Shown in pieces: positions 33,800 to 42,575 of a DNA stretch of 64,000 nt; the first letter of the stretch is position 1, and every line of letters starts with the position of its first letter. The position numbers and the translations under genes are program-made. The stretch is from Gammaproteobacteria bacterium (GTDB lineage: Bacteria > Pseudomonadota > Gammaproteobacteria > Steroidobacterales > Rariloculaceae): assembly GCA_022825505.1 (NCBI GenBank), contig JAJDWR010000036.1, positions 70,034-134,033 of the forward strand. The letters run 5' to 3'. The notes below the pieces were generated by a model. It was not told the origin of the DNA, did no database searches, and saw nothing but the letters and a program-made list of their open reading frames with translations.

Positions 33800-35647
33800 T
33801 CACAATCGTCCCGCCAGGCCCGGATAATCCGGCGGCAACTTGACCGTCCGCCAGATCCTCCCGCCGACGTGGCCCAGTTCTTCGGCAAGCAAGTGCTCGA
33901 GGACGAAATCCATCACCACTTCGTTGTCCGGCGTCACCTCGAATATGCGCATGTTGTGGGAATTGGTGATCAGCGTGTTGCCGTTGGGCAGCCGCTCGGC
34001 CGCGCTCATGAAGGGAGCGAACCAGGTGGACTCCGGATACGCCTGGTATTTCCAGGTGATCTCCCCTTCATAGGGTTTGCCGGGCTCCCTGGCGATGGTG
34101 CCATCCTCGTTGAACGGGATTCGAATTTCCAGAGCGCTCGAATATCGCGTACCGAGATTCCAGGAGATCGGCTCCGGCGCACCCGGGATTTCGCCCGCGG
34201 TGTTGTTGTGGATGGTGATGTGGCCGCCTGAACCGGGGCGATCCAGGAGCCAGCGGGCGTCATGTTGCCCGCCGAGAATGCGGTCATCCGCGGAGCCCAT
34301 CTTGTAGGCCCAGGGGTTACCCCAACGGTAGATGAAGTCCCCGCCCATGCCATGCCGGCCGCCGCTGGAAGTGGCGGCCTCCGCCGTGGTGGTGCTGTGG
34401 TCGATGACCCAGATCTCGCTGGGCCGGGGCACGCTCACCATGACCAGGTCACGCTCCGGGTTGTAGTCCACCGAGTTCATGTGCAGGTGTTCGCGCATGA
34501 TCCTTCTCTGGTTGATGTCGTGCTTGCCGATCTCTTCCTGAATGTTTCCGTAGTTGGGCTTGTCCGGGTCGACGTCCTGAACGAGGTGATCCCGGGAGTT
34601 CCACATCCAGACAATTTCCGTTGAGCCGTCTTCCAGGTTCGGCTTCAGCTCCAGGAGTTGCTCGAACTGTACGGTGGGACCGCTGGCGGTGGCGCCCCAG
34701 TGCATGACCTCGTCCCTGGAAAAGGCGACATGGGCCATCGCCAGGATGTTGCCGTTGGGCATGGGCTCGATGTCATGGTGCAGACAATGCTGGCCGACGA
34801 TGCACCGCTCGTATTCCCACACCACGTTACCGTCCCAGTCCACCAATTGCAGGATGCCGTAGCTGCCCACCTGGGTGCCGAGCAATTCGAGCCAGTCGCC
34901 GGGCGCCTGCTGGCGCAGCAGCAGGCCGTTCTCCAGCAAATGGACGGAGGCGGTTTCCGGAACGTGCCCTTCGTACCCTTCCCACCTGTGAACTATCTTG
35001 CCGTTGGGGTCCAGCAGATAGGCCGTGTTGTCCGCCTGCACGTCCGCCGCAATGCTGGTGACCTTGAAGAGCATGTAACCCTCGAACTGGCGGTCGTCCT
35101 CGCCTGGCCAGATCGGGTTGGTGACTTCGCCCTGGTTGTTCACGACACCGCCGACGAACTCGCCCTGCCCGTTCGGGACACCACCCAATATGGTGATTCG
35201 GCCGCTGTCATCCAGTTCATCCGCGGTGAGCTTCCAGTTGACGTCCCGGTCGAGTCGTTTGAGGTGGCCCGGCGCGTTCTGCAATTCCTCGGCGGAGATT
35301 ACGCTGTCGCCGCTGCGGTCGATGACCCGGATGGCGGTCAGCATGCGCAGCCAGCCGGCAAATGGGCCTTTTTCGATGCCGCCGCTGAGTTCGTGGTAGT
35401 CGAGATCGCCATTGCCGTTCCTGTCGAGCGTGGACAGGGATTCGATCGAGTTATCGATCTCCTCCGCGGAGATTTCGCCGTCTCCGTCCGTGTCGATGGC
35501 GAACATGAAGGGCTGGTTGAGGAACTGGCTGCCTTCTGCAGGTCCCGAAATTTCCCCGAAATACCCCGGCTGTTGTGCCTGAACGGAGTTCACCGCGGCG
35601 CCAACCGCAATTCCCGCTGCAAGAGACAGGAGAAATTCGTGCTTCAT
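33800..35647 (-). CDS. Exported arylsulfotransferase-like protein with N-terminal EF-hands
   Basis: 615 residues; signal peptide MKHEFLLSLAAGIAVGAAVN...VQAQ. Residues ~45-150 hold EF-hand loops at 52-63 (DTDGDGEISAEE), 75-86 (DRNGNGDLDYHE) and 110-121 (DRSGDSVISAEE), plus a degenerate fourth at 133-144 (DRDVNWKLTADE). The remainder is a beta-propeller resembling bacterial arylsulfate sulfotransferases: AYLLDPNGKIVHRWEG, VDWDGNVVWEYERC, HCLHHDIEPMPNGNILAM, HLHMNSVDYNPERDLVM, RWGNPWAYKMG and ERLPNGNTLITNSHNMRIFEV. Active-site histidines fit HHDIEP and HLHMNSV. Last gene of a minus-strand cluster with a sulfatase, suggesting transfer or removal of sulfate on phenolics; function inferred. Confidence 0.75.
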   Translation of the reverse strand: MKHEFLLSLAAGIAVGAAVNSVQAQQPGYFGEISGPAEGSQFLNQPFMFAIDTDGDGEISAEEIDNSIESLSTLDRNGNGDLDYHELSGGIEKGPFAGWLRMLTAIRVIDRSGDSVISAEELQNAPGHLKRLDRDVNWKLTADELDDSGRITILGGVPNGQGEFVGGVVNNQGEVTNPIWPGEDDRQFEGYMLFKVTSIAADVQADNTAYLLDPNGKIVHRWEGYEGHVPETASVHLLENGLLLRQQAPGDWLELLGTQVGSYGILQLVDWDGNVVWEYERCIVGQHCLHHDIEPMPNGNILAMAHVAFSRDEVMHWGATASGPTVQFEQLLELKPNLEDGSTEIVWMWNSRDHLVQDVDPDKPNYGNIQEEIGKHDINQRRIMREHLHMNSVDYNPERDLVMVSVPRPSEIWVIDHSTTTAEAATSSGGRHGMGGDFIYRWGNPWAYKMGSADDRILGGQHDARWLLDRPGSGGHITIHNNTAGEIPGAPEPISWNLGTRYSSALEIRIPFNEDGTIAREPGKPYEGEITWKYQAYPESTWFAPFMSAAERLPNGNTLITNSHNMRIFEVTPDNEVVMDFVLEHLLAEELGHVGGRIWRTVKLPPDYPGLAGRL

Positions 35648-35732
35648 CGTGTCATGTTCCCCATTTCATGCTGTGTTCAAGCACAGTCTTCCAGGTCATG
35701 CGAATGATTTCCGCGCTGACGCACGCAGGTTT

Positions 35733-36122
35733 TCAATCGCCCGAGTCGTTGGCGTCTCCCACATCGCCGGAATCGCGCCGCAGGTAAGCGATCATGTCGT
35801 CCAACTGCTGCTCGCTGATTTCCGTCAGCCGGAAGTTCGGCATGCCGAATCGGCCGCGCCGCACCAGTTCCGTGATGAGTTCGGGCGTCATGTCCGACCT
35901 GTCCTCGAGTTTTGCCGGGAGGGCGCCCTGGTAGAGAAACTCCAGCGCGGCCGTTCCGCCGCCGGAAGCCGGATCATTCTCGCCGTGACAGATGATGCAC
36001 CACTCGTCGTATACGGCCTTGCCGCGCTCCAGCGCCGTTTCTTCTGCAGTGTCCTGGGCCGATGCCGTAAGGGCCAGCGCCAGCAGGACGGACAGCCACG
36101 TAATGAATCTCACCGTCCTCAT
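35733..36122 (-). CDS. Class I cytochrome c, partner of the adjacent flavoprotein
   Basis: 129 residues with a signal peptide (MRTVRFITWLSVLLALALTASAQ). Haem c attachment motif C42-I-I-C45-H46 (EWCIICHGEND) and the probable axial methionine M94 in RFGMPNF define a small monohaem cytochrome. The tail is acidic (DSGDVGDANDSGD). Its start overlaps the flavoprotein stop by 4 bp, the same pairing as PchF-PchC in p-cresol methylhydroxylase and eugenol hydroxylase, where the cytochrome takes electrons from the flavin and passes them to the respiratory chain. Periplasmic location expected. Confidence 0.9.
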   Translation of the reverse strand: MRTVRFITWLSVLLALALTASAQDTAEETALERGKAVYDEWCIICHGENDPASGGGTAALEFLYQGALPAKLEDRSDMTPELITELVRRGRFGMPNFRLTEISEQQLDDMIAYLRRDSGDVGDANDSGD

Positions 36123-37795
36123 CCCTGACCCTCCTCGCGCAGGTGCTGCGGCCAGATGCCGTAGCGGCCGGCGGAAAGGATGCCATTGGGGTCGATCGCG
36201 TCCTTGAGCGTCTCGTGGAACCTGAGCAGCGCGTGGTCGTTGAAGCCGTTGGACATGCGCATGATCTGGTCATGCAGCGGCGCCGGCGCACGGTATTCGG
36301 TCCAGCCGTGGTCCGCACAGATCTGGCTCAGTTCCACGTACTGCTCCCGCGTACGCCTGTTCCGTTCCGGGTCCGCGTGCACATTCCAGCCCGCCAGGAA
36401 AATCCCGGCCCGCGGATACCACATGAGCGGCATCATGGAGTAGTAAGGGGCCAGCAGCGGAATGCCCAGGCGCTCGCAGTTCTTCTGCAGGACTTCCTGG
36501 GCGAGCAGGATCTGTTCGCCGGTCTTCGGAATCATCGGCGCAAACCAGAAATGGCCGACCCCGGGTTCGGGGTTGAACTGATTGCGCATGCTCATGGCGA
36601 AACGATGCAGGCTGGGTATGCCGATGTTGACCATTTCCACGTGGCCGTAAGTATTCAGATTGGCCTTGACCTCCTCGCTCAACGGAAATTCCAGCGGTTC
36701 GTATTCCTCGAACCAGCAACCCGGAATCTCCCGGCTGAACAGGTCCTTGGCATAGTCCCACTGGGCCTGGGTGACCGAGTTGGGTCCGTGGAACTTCAGC
36801 TCCAGCCACCAGAAGGCCAGCCTGTTGCGCTCCCCGTACGCAGCCAGTGGACCGGGGTCGGGCCGCTCGCCGTTGCGGACCTCCAGCAGCGCCAGGTGCT
36901 CCGGATCGGTGACCGGAGGCATGAACAGCATGGGGCCGAAGCTGCCATAGAGCGGGCTGGCCATCACCGACATGCCGTTGCAGATCTCCATGTTGTGCAA
37001 GCGCGTGTCCAGTGCGACCAGCTTGTGGATGTCGTCGAAGCGGGGCACGTGGACGCGGGCGTGCCGAAAGCCCTCATGGGCGGGACGAATCCAGAACCCC
37101 ATCTTGGTGATCACACCGTAGTTGGACTGCGTGAAGATGCCGTGCACGTCCGGGCCGATGCCGTACTTCTGGTCCTGCCACAGGACATCGCTGCCTGAAG
37201 CGCCGGGCCCGGTGCGGATCATGTCCCCGGTGGGCAGCACCACCTCCATGCCGCAGTGCCCGCTCCAGCGGTCGCGGCCGTGCTGGCTGTAGGTGTGCCC
37301 CATGCCTCGTTCCAGCGCGTTGCCGATGAGGCTGCCCCAGGCCGGATCGGGCATGTCCAGGGTCAGCGGGATATTGTTGCGCTCGAAGTGATCGACGATG
37401 TCGTAGAACGTCACGCCCGGCTCCACCAGCACGGTCGCTTTCTCCACATCCACGTTGAGAATGCGGTCCATTCGCTTGAGGTCGAGTACCAGGCTGCCGG
37501 AGTACACCGGCGCGGAACCGCCGTAGCCCAGGTTCTTGCCCGTCGAAATCGGGTAGATCGGGATCTTGTACTGATTCGCGATCCTGACGCACTGCTGCAC
37601 TTCTTCCGCCGTATAGGGGGCGACGGCGGCGGGCACGACAGGATCTTCCGGCTCGCCCTGGTAGATCGAATACACGTCGTGGTAGAGCGAGGTGTGCTCT
37701 TCTTCAGTGAATACCCACTCGCTGCCGACAACAGCGGAAAAGCCCTCCAGTGCGGCGGCCCAGTCCTGTTCAGAGACTCCGGTCGGTACTGCCAT
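36119..37795 (-). CDS. FAD-linked oxidase of the p-cresol methylhydroxylase / vanillyl-alcohol oxidase family
   Basis: 558 residues. The FAD-binding PCMH domain has PIYPISTGKNLGYGGSAPV, LVLDLKRMDRIL, VEPGVTFYDIVDHFERNN, GHCGMEVVLPTGDMIRTG and GIFTQSNYGVITKMGFWIRP. The C-terminal cap and tail (HFWFAPMIPKTG, then ETLKDAIDPNGILSAGRYGIW) match 4-cresol dehydrogenase. Such enzymes hydroxylate 4-alkylphenols at the benzylic carbon using water, via a quinone methide. By my manual alignment the tyrosine that carries covalent FAD in PchF is replaced by serine (LHRFAMSMRN), so the flavin may be non-covalent or linked elsewhere. No evident signal peptide. Coupled to the cytochrome gene; cupin gene 69 bp upstream. 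Confidence 0.85.
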   Translation of the reverse strand: MAVPTGVSEQDWAAALEGFSAVVGSEWVFTEEEHTSLYHDVYSIYQGEPEDPVVPAAVAPYTAEEVQQCVRIANQYKIPIYPISTGKNLGYGGSAPVYSGSLVLDLKRMDRILNVDVEKATVLVEPGVTFYDIVDHFERNNIPLTLDMPDPAWGSLIGNALERGMGHTYSQHGRDRWSGHCGMEVVLPTGDMIRTGPGASGSDVLWQDQKYGIGPDVHGIFTQSNYGVITKMGFWIRPAHEGFRHARVHVPRFDDIHKLVALDTRLHNMEICNGMSVMASPLYGSFGPMLFMPPVTDPEHLALLEVRNGERPDPGPLAAYGERNRLAFWWLELKFHGPNSVTQAQWDYAKDLFSREIPGCWFEEYEPLEFPLSEEVKANLNTYGHVEMVNIGIPSLHRFAMSMRNQFNPEPGVGHFWFAPMIPKTGEQILLAQEVLQKNCERLGIPLLAPYYSMMPLMWYPRAGIFLAGWNVHADPERNRRTREQYVELSQICADHGWTEYRAPAPLHDQIMRMSNGFNDHALLRFHETLKDAIDPNGILSAGRYGIWPQHLREEGQG

Positions 37796-37864
37796 CAGGT
37801 TGCTCCTTGATTCGGAATGCTGAAAGTCAAATCGTTTTTCTGCCGGACTGCGTCTCGGCCATTG

Positions 37865-38977
37865 TCAGTACAACACATCGCCGGGCAAGCCCGCCTCCGG
37901 CACCATGTAAAAGTCGTAGGCGCAGTCGTTATACCACGGGATCATGATCTCCGGGTCGGCATTCATTTCCGGCGTGAAATCGCTGCGGTCGCAGTCGGCA
38001 GCCGGCTCCGCTTCGACGGTTTCGCCCGATCCGGGTGCCTGTATGATGATGAATTTGGCCGGACTTCCGGTCGAATCGAAGCCGTGCACGTTGCCGGCCG
38101 GGATGTGCAGCCACTGACCTTCGGTCAGCGTAAAGTCGGTGCCGCTGACTCGAAGTCGGGCACTGCCTTCGAGCATGATGATCGTCTCGGCTTTCGTGTA
38201 GTGCACGTGCGGAGGGCCATAGTAGTCGTCCTCGATGTGCTCGACGCTCGCCGTGAACGCACCGCCCGTATCCTCACCGCTCAACATCGGTGTGACGCTT
38301 GCCGCGGGGAACCCGAGATGAAAATGCGGCCGGTCCAGCGGCCGCACCCAGGAACGCACCTCGAAGTCCGGGCTGTAGCTGCTCGGCGTGTAGGGTGTAC
38401 CGGGTATGTCCGCATCCGCGGCCATGTAGAAGTCGTCAAGACAGTTGTTATACCACTGGTTCATTCGCACCGGGTCCGCATTCATCTCCGGCGTGAACGT
38501 GGAACGATCGCATTCGGGTGTCGTGACCGCTCGCGGCGGCGGCGCCGGCGGCGACTTCAGGATGATCCACTTGGCGGGATTGCCCGTGGACTTGAAGCTG
38601 TGAATCGTGCCCCTGGGAATGTGCAGCCACTCGCCCTTCGTGAGCGTGAAGTCGCGCCCGTCGAGCCTGAGATGGGCGCTGCCATCGATCATGATGATGG
38701 TCTCGTCCGACTCCTCATGGTAATGCGCCGGACCGTAATAGTCGGTCTCGATATGCTCGACACTGCCTTCCAACAAGCCGCCCGTGTCTTCACCGCTCAA
38801 CATGCGCGTGACGGTCGCCAGCGGGAAGCCCAGGTGAACGCCCATCCGGTCCAGTGGCCGCACCCACGGCTGCGGATTCGTTCTCGGGTCGTATTCACTT
38901 CCGTCCCCTGAGCCGTCCTGGGCAACAGCAGACATCGAAACGGTGGTAATAACAACAGCTATGCAATTGATTTTCAT
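37865..38977 (-). CDS. Exported double-cupin protein with internal duplication
   Basis: 370 residues from ATG 38977 with SD GAGGAA. Signal peptide MKINCIAVVITTVSMSAVAQ. Two cupin units of about 150 residues, 38-190 and 209-362, repeat nearly the same text: WVRPLDR, HLGFP, MLSGEDTGG, SVEHIE, DYYGP, ETIIM, DFTLT, WLHIP, STG and PAK, followed by a shared tail (CDRS-FTPEMNADP, then a YN-C-DFYM element with paired cysteines). Metal ligands appear as H85, H87, E92, H126 in unit 1 and H257, H259, E264, H298 in unit 2. Double cupins include ring-cleaving dioxygenases and storage-like proteins; a periplasmic role on phenolic products is possible but unproven. Confidence 0.78.
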   Translation of the reverse strand: MKINCIAVVITTVSMSAVAQDGSGDGSEYDPRTNPQPWVRPLDRMGVHLGFPLATVTRMLSGEDTGGLLEGSVEHIETDYYGPAHYHEESDETIIMIDGSAHLRLDGRDFTLTKGEWLHIPRGTIHSFKSTGNPAKWIILKSPPAPPPRAVTTPECDRSTFTPEMNADPVRMNQWYNNCLDDFYMAADADIPGTPYTPSSYSPDFEVRSWVRPLDRPHFHLGFPAASVTPMLSGEDTGGAFTASVEHIEDDYYGPPHVHYTKAETIIMLEGSARLRVSGTDFTLTEGQWLHIPAGNVHGFDSTGSPAKFIIIQAPGSGETVEAEPAADCDRSDFTPEMNADPEIMIPWYNDCAYDFYMVPEAGLPGDVLY

Positions 38978-39071
38978 AAATTCCTCAGCCAATGAGCGAG
39001 ATTGAAGCTTGCACTTCGTCAGGAACAGGACAAGCAGGTTAACAACATTGGCCGGACGTGTCGAAGCTGAC

Positions 39072-40775
39072 CTACCGGTCGGCGGCGAGAACGCCATTGC
39101 GCGCTACGTAATCGTCCCACAGGCGGATCAGCTCCTGAAGTTTTTCCGGATGCTCGTCCGCCAGGTCGTCGGTCTCTGCGGGATCGTCGGCGAGGTTGTA
39201 TAACTGCCAGACATTCGTGCTGGCGAGTGGCGCCATGCTGTTCCCCGGCCCATCTCCCGGCAGGTAGAGTATCTTCCAGTCACCCTGGCGAATGGCCCGT
39301 CGACCCGATGCGTGCCAGCCCATGTAGTCTTGCGGCTCCCGAATGCTCTCCCGCTCTCCGGCAAAAAGCGGCCGCATCGAGCGGCCCTGCATGGCCACGA
39401 CCTCGCGGCCCTTGTAGGTCGCCGCTCCCGGATGCGCGGATTCGGCCAGATCCAGAAAGGTCGGCATGATGTCCTTCACGGTCAGGAAGGCATCCGACGT
39501 CCTGGCTCCCGGGTATGCGCCCGGAAAATGAACGAAAGCCGGCACCAGCACGCCTCCCTGTGATAGAAAACCCTTGAAGGTCCGTAGCGGCGTGTTGCTT
39601 GCCTGAGCCCAGTTCGGGCCGGGAAAGATGTAGGAATCGGCATTGCCCAGGTTCTCGTAACGGTTGTCGCAACACGTTTCAAGAAATTCGGCCATCCCCG
39701 GGTACCGGTCCCGGTCGTTGCCCTCGGGTCCGTTGTCCGACATGAAGAATATCAGGGTGTTGTCGTACTCGCCGATCGCCTTGAGGTGATCGACGAGTCT
39801 GCCGACATGGACATCGATGTCATCCACCATTGCGGCATAGATCGCCATCTTCCTGGATTCGTAGCGTTTTTCTTCCGCGCTGAGCTCATCCCACGGGCGC
39901 TGGCCGGGCATGCGCGGAAAAGGCTCGGTATCCGGCTCGAACCATCCCAGCTCCTTCAGTCCCGCCAGGCGCCGTTCCTTCAAGACGTCATAGCCCTCGC
40001 CGTATCTGTCGATGTACTTTGCGATGGATTCCTGCGGCGCCTGCAGCGGCCAATGGGGCGAGGTGTGTGCCAGGTAAGCGAAGAACGGCCTGTCGTCTGC
40101 CAGGTCGCTGTCGATGAACTCGATCATTTTCTCGGTGTAATGCCGCGTGGAATAGAAGTCCTCCGGCAGGGTCTCGACCCGCTTGCCGTTCTCCCGATAG
40201 ATGGTCGGCTGGTCCGGGAGTACGGCGAGTTGGTTCTGAAATGCCCCTGCCCCACCACGCAACGTGACGAACGTCCTGTCGAACCCGCGGGCCGATGGAC
40301 TGGTCTCCTCGGTCAGCCCGAGGTGCCATTTCCCGGTCATGTACGTGTTGTATCCGGCGTCCTGCAAGAGTTCCGGAAGTGTCGCGGCCCTGAAATTCAG
40401 ATACCCCTCGTATCCCGGCACGCCGACCCGGTCCGTCAGGCCAAAGAATTCAGGCATATGCAATGCCTCCGCCATCTCGCCCAGTCCGACAATGTGCGCA
40501 TCCGTGCCGGTCATCAGCATGGCGCGCGTAGGCGAGCAGGTATTCGCAGCATGAAAATTCGTGAAGGTCAGTCCGTCCCGGGCGAGGGCGTCGAGGTTCG
40601 GCGTTTCTATTTCGCTGCCGAACAGACCCAGGTCGTTGAATCCCATGTCGTCGACGACGACAAGCAGGATGTTGGGGCGTGAATCCGGCGCCGTTGCAGA
40701 GCCGTTTTCCCCAGTCTCGGCACAGCCTGCCGCCAACAGGCACAACGCCATTCCGATAGGCGCTGATCTCATCAA
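39072..40775 (-). CDS. Sulfatase lipoprotein (arylsulfatase type)
   Basis: 567 residues. Lipobox LLAAGC (C18) predicts a lipoprotein. The formylglycine signature C80-S-P-T-R84 (NTCSPTRAMLMTG) and downstream TYMTGKWHLG are canonical for type I sulfatases; NILLVVVDDMGFNDLG supplies the first calcium-binding aspartates and FFMSDNGPEGND the later ones. The C-terminus (AIRQGDWKILYLP, WQLYNLADDPAETDDLA) is typical of arylsulfatase A-like enzymes. Requires a formylglycine-generating enzyme or anSME, not seen in this window. Gap of 94 bp to the double-cupin gene downstream; with the phenol-oxidising pair and the arylsulfotransferase-like gene it forms a minus-strand cluster. Confidence 0.92.
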   Translation of the reverse strand: MMRSAPIGMALCLLAAGCAETGENGSATAPDSRPNILLVVVDDMGFNDLGLFGSEIETPNLDALARDGLTFTNFHAANTCSPTRAMLMTGTDAHIVGLGEMAEALHMPEFFGLTDRVGVPGYEGYLNFRAATLPELLQDAGYNTYMTGKWHLGLTEETSPSARGFDRTFVTLRGGAGAFQNQLAVLPDQPTIYRENGKRVETLPEDFYSTRHYTEKMIEFIDSDLADDRPFFAYLAHTSPHWPLQAPQESIAKYIDRYGEGYDVLKERRLAGLKELGWFEPDTEPFPRMPGQRPWDELSAEEKRYESRKMAIYAAMVDDIDVHVGRLVDHLKAIGEYDNTLIFFMSDNGPEGNDRDRYPGMAEFLETCCDNRYENLGNADSYIFPGPNWAQASNTPLRTFKGFLSQGGVLVPAFVHFPGAYPGARTSDAFLTVKDIMPTFLDLAESAHPGAATYKGREVVAMQGRSMRPLFAGERESIREPQDYMGWHASGRRAIRQGDWKILYLPGDGPGNSMAPLASTNVWQLYNLADDPAETDDLADEHPEKLQELIRLWDDYVARNGVLAADR

Positions 40776-40928
40776 TTTTCTCTCGTCATCAAGGGAGTCA
40801 CTACGGACGACCCCATCATGCCACCTATCCGGGCGGTCGCCAAGAATGCCCGAACCATGCTCGATTGCAACGACAGGAGAGCGGACACAGCGTCAATTCA
40901 GGGTAGCAATCGGAACCGGCCTCAACCC

Positions 40929-41975
40929 TCAGAAACGGGTTCGCGACTGCCAGTACTCCTCGAGTCTGCCCTCGAGCTCGAGACCGCGGTAAAACGCGTG
41001 AGGATCGCAAACGTACCCGTCGAATCCCGTGTCCGCGCCTGGTTCCCTGTACGCGTGGCGGTACACCGGCCGCTCGAAGTGGGCGGGATCGTTGAGCTCA
41101 TATGCGGTGTGCAGCCTGCCAGCCTCGTCCAGATACTTTCGCTCCGTGAGCACCGCCGCAGCCGATACCGGCATGCCGGCTGCATCCCACACCGTCGGCT
41201 TCATGCCCCGTGTCTCTATCACCAGCGTCGACCCCTCCCAATGGCCAATGGAGTAGCCCATGGGGAGCCACGCTTCCTCGATCCCCTCCGGGAATTCGCG
41301 GCCGTCCATCCAGATGCGGCGAAACTCATTGAAGTAACTGTAATGAACCAGGATATGGTCGCCCCGATCGATGATCTCGTTATCGAGGGGCGCGTCCTCC
41401 ATCCGGATTACGCCCCCGGACACGCATCGCAGGTGCGGATCGTCCAGCGTCGAGTCGTAGGTCTCGTTGATTGCCGCACCTGTGGGTGTCAGATCGAAGG
41501 CATCCTTGTGGGTGCCTCGCGAAACGCTGCTCCAGACGCCGTAAATGTCGATCGGCGCCGGATCGGCGCCGGTGTCCGGATGCCCGGACCACGGCTCCGC
41601 CGTCCAGGTTCCGGTTTCCTCCCCGCCCTCGCTCATCGAGCCGCTCATTCGGTCGCCAGGCAACTCGCCGGAAAGCTCGGTCACGTGCAGCAGGTCAAAT
41701 CCGTCCGTCCAGTCGAAGTCGAAGACGATTCGATTCTCGTCCAGACTCAGCAGGTTCACGGAACCGCCATCGATGAAGACCCGCCATTCCCCTTCTGTTT
41801 CGGCGATCTCCAGGATTCCGTAGTCGGTGACGCTCCCCGTGTCGAGCGCGAGCACCCACTTGCCGGCAAGGCCTGCGTCCTGGGCAGAAGCGAGAGCACA
41901 CAGCAGCAGGGGCGCGCATCGCAGAGCGTTATTCAGGAACCCGCGGAAGGCGCTTGCCTGAAATTTCCAGTGCAT
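40929..41975 (-). CDS. Exported protein carrying the DUF6152-partner domain, split form
   Basis: 348 residues from ATG 41975, 7 bp after the stop of the single-domain DUF6152 gene. A signal peptide (ALRCAPLLLCALASAQ) is followed by a lipocalin-like beta region (GLAGKWVLALDTGSVTDYGI, FDFDWTDG, SGSMSEGGEETGTWTAEP). The second half is the domain fused to DUF6152 in other genes here: IDIYGVWSSVSRG, RIWMDGREFPEG, PMGYSIGHWEGSTLVIETRG, LTERKYLDEAGRLHTAY and GYVCDPHAFYRG. Enzymatic motifs are not visible. The adjacency of the two domains as separate genes mirrors the fused forms and argues that they act together. Confidence 0.7.
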   Translation of the reverse strand: MHWKFQASAFRGFLNNALRCAPLLLCALASAQDAGLAGKWVLALDTGSVTDYGILEIAETEGEWRVFIDGGSVNLLSLDENRIVFDFDWTDGFDLLHVTELSGELPGDRMSGSMSEGGEETGTWTAEPWSGHPDTGADPAPIDIYGVWSSVSRGTHKDAFDLTPTGAAINETYDSTLDDPHLRCVSGGVIRMEDAPLDNEIIDRGDHILVHYSYFNEFRRIWMDGREFPEGIEEAWLPMGYSIGHWEGSTLVIETRGMKPTVWDAAGMPVSAAAVLTERKYLDEAGRLHTAYELNDPAHFERPVYRHAYREPGADTGFDGYVCDPHAFYRGLELEGRLEEYWQSRTRF

Positions 41976-41982
41976 ATGCACG

Positions 41983-42372
41983 TTATTCGGCCGCGGGTGG
42001 CTGAACCAACTGGCTGCCGTCCGCCCGAACCACCTGCCGCATCTGGATCCTGCGAATGCCGTCCCGGCCCAGCGCCCCAGTGACGCGGATCGCATCGCCG
42101 ACGCGAATCGTGTTTCGGTCCCAGCCCCGTGCGGCCAGCAGACTCAGATTCGCAGCCTCTCCATCCCAGAGCTCGGTGGTTCCGTCTTCCTTCGCAACCT
42201 GGATGTAGTAATGGACGTGGGGGTTGGCCCAGAACACCTCCTCAACGATGCCCTCCACGGTCCCTACGTTGCCCATCTCGTAATTGGCCGCGAAAGCGTG
42301 ATGTGCCGCCGCGTAATTCGTCGCTGACACGAACAAGCCAAAGAGAATGGCCGCGAGCAATCGCCTGAACAT
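41983..42372 (-). CDS. Secreted DUF6152 single-domain protein, split form
   Basis: 129 residues from ATG 42372 with a textbook SD (AGGAGG). Signal peptide MFRRLLAAILFGLFVSATN...AAA then HHAFAANYE. Contains GTVEGIVEEVFWANPHVHYY (NPH motif), LWDGEAANLSLLAARGWDRN, and VGDAIRVTGALGRDGIRRIQ. The final segment resembles the same part of the fused protein at 49788-50876 (VGDRVRATGNLGRDG), so the two are close relatives differing by fission or fusion. Followed after 10 bp by the partner-domain gene. Confidence 0.78.
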   Translation of the reverse strand: MFRRLLAAILFGLFVSATNYAAAHHAFAANYEMGNVGTVEGIVEEVFWANPHVHYYIQVAKEDGTTELWDGEAANLSLLAARGWDRNTIRVGDAIRVTGALGRDGIRRIQMRQVVRADGSQLVQPPAAE

Positions 42373-42575
42373 GAAGCCTCCTCCGGATAGATCCCGTGCG
42401 ACCCATGATAACCCCACGGTCAAGTCAACTGCCCGGCGCGAAGAATCCCGACACCTGAAAATGTACAAAGGCCCCCGGACTGGTAGATTCGCGAGGATAT
42501 GAAAATTTCTTCGGGACTTGACGTGCGACTCGTCTCCGTTATCTTGCGGCAGTATCCAGATTACTGGGAAACAAA

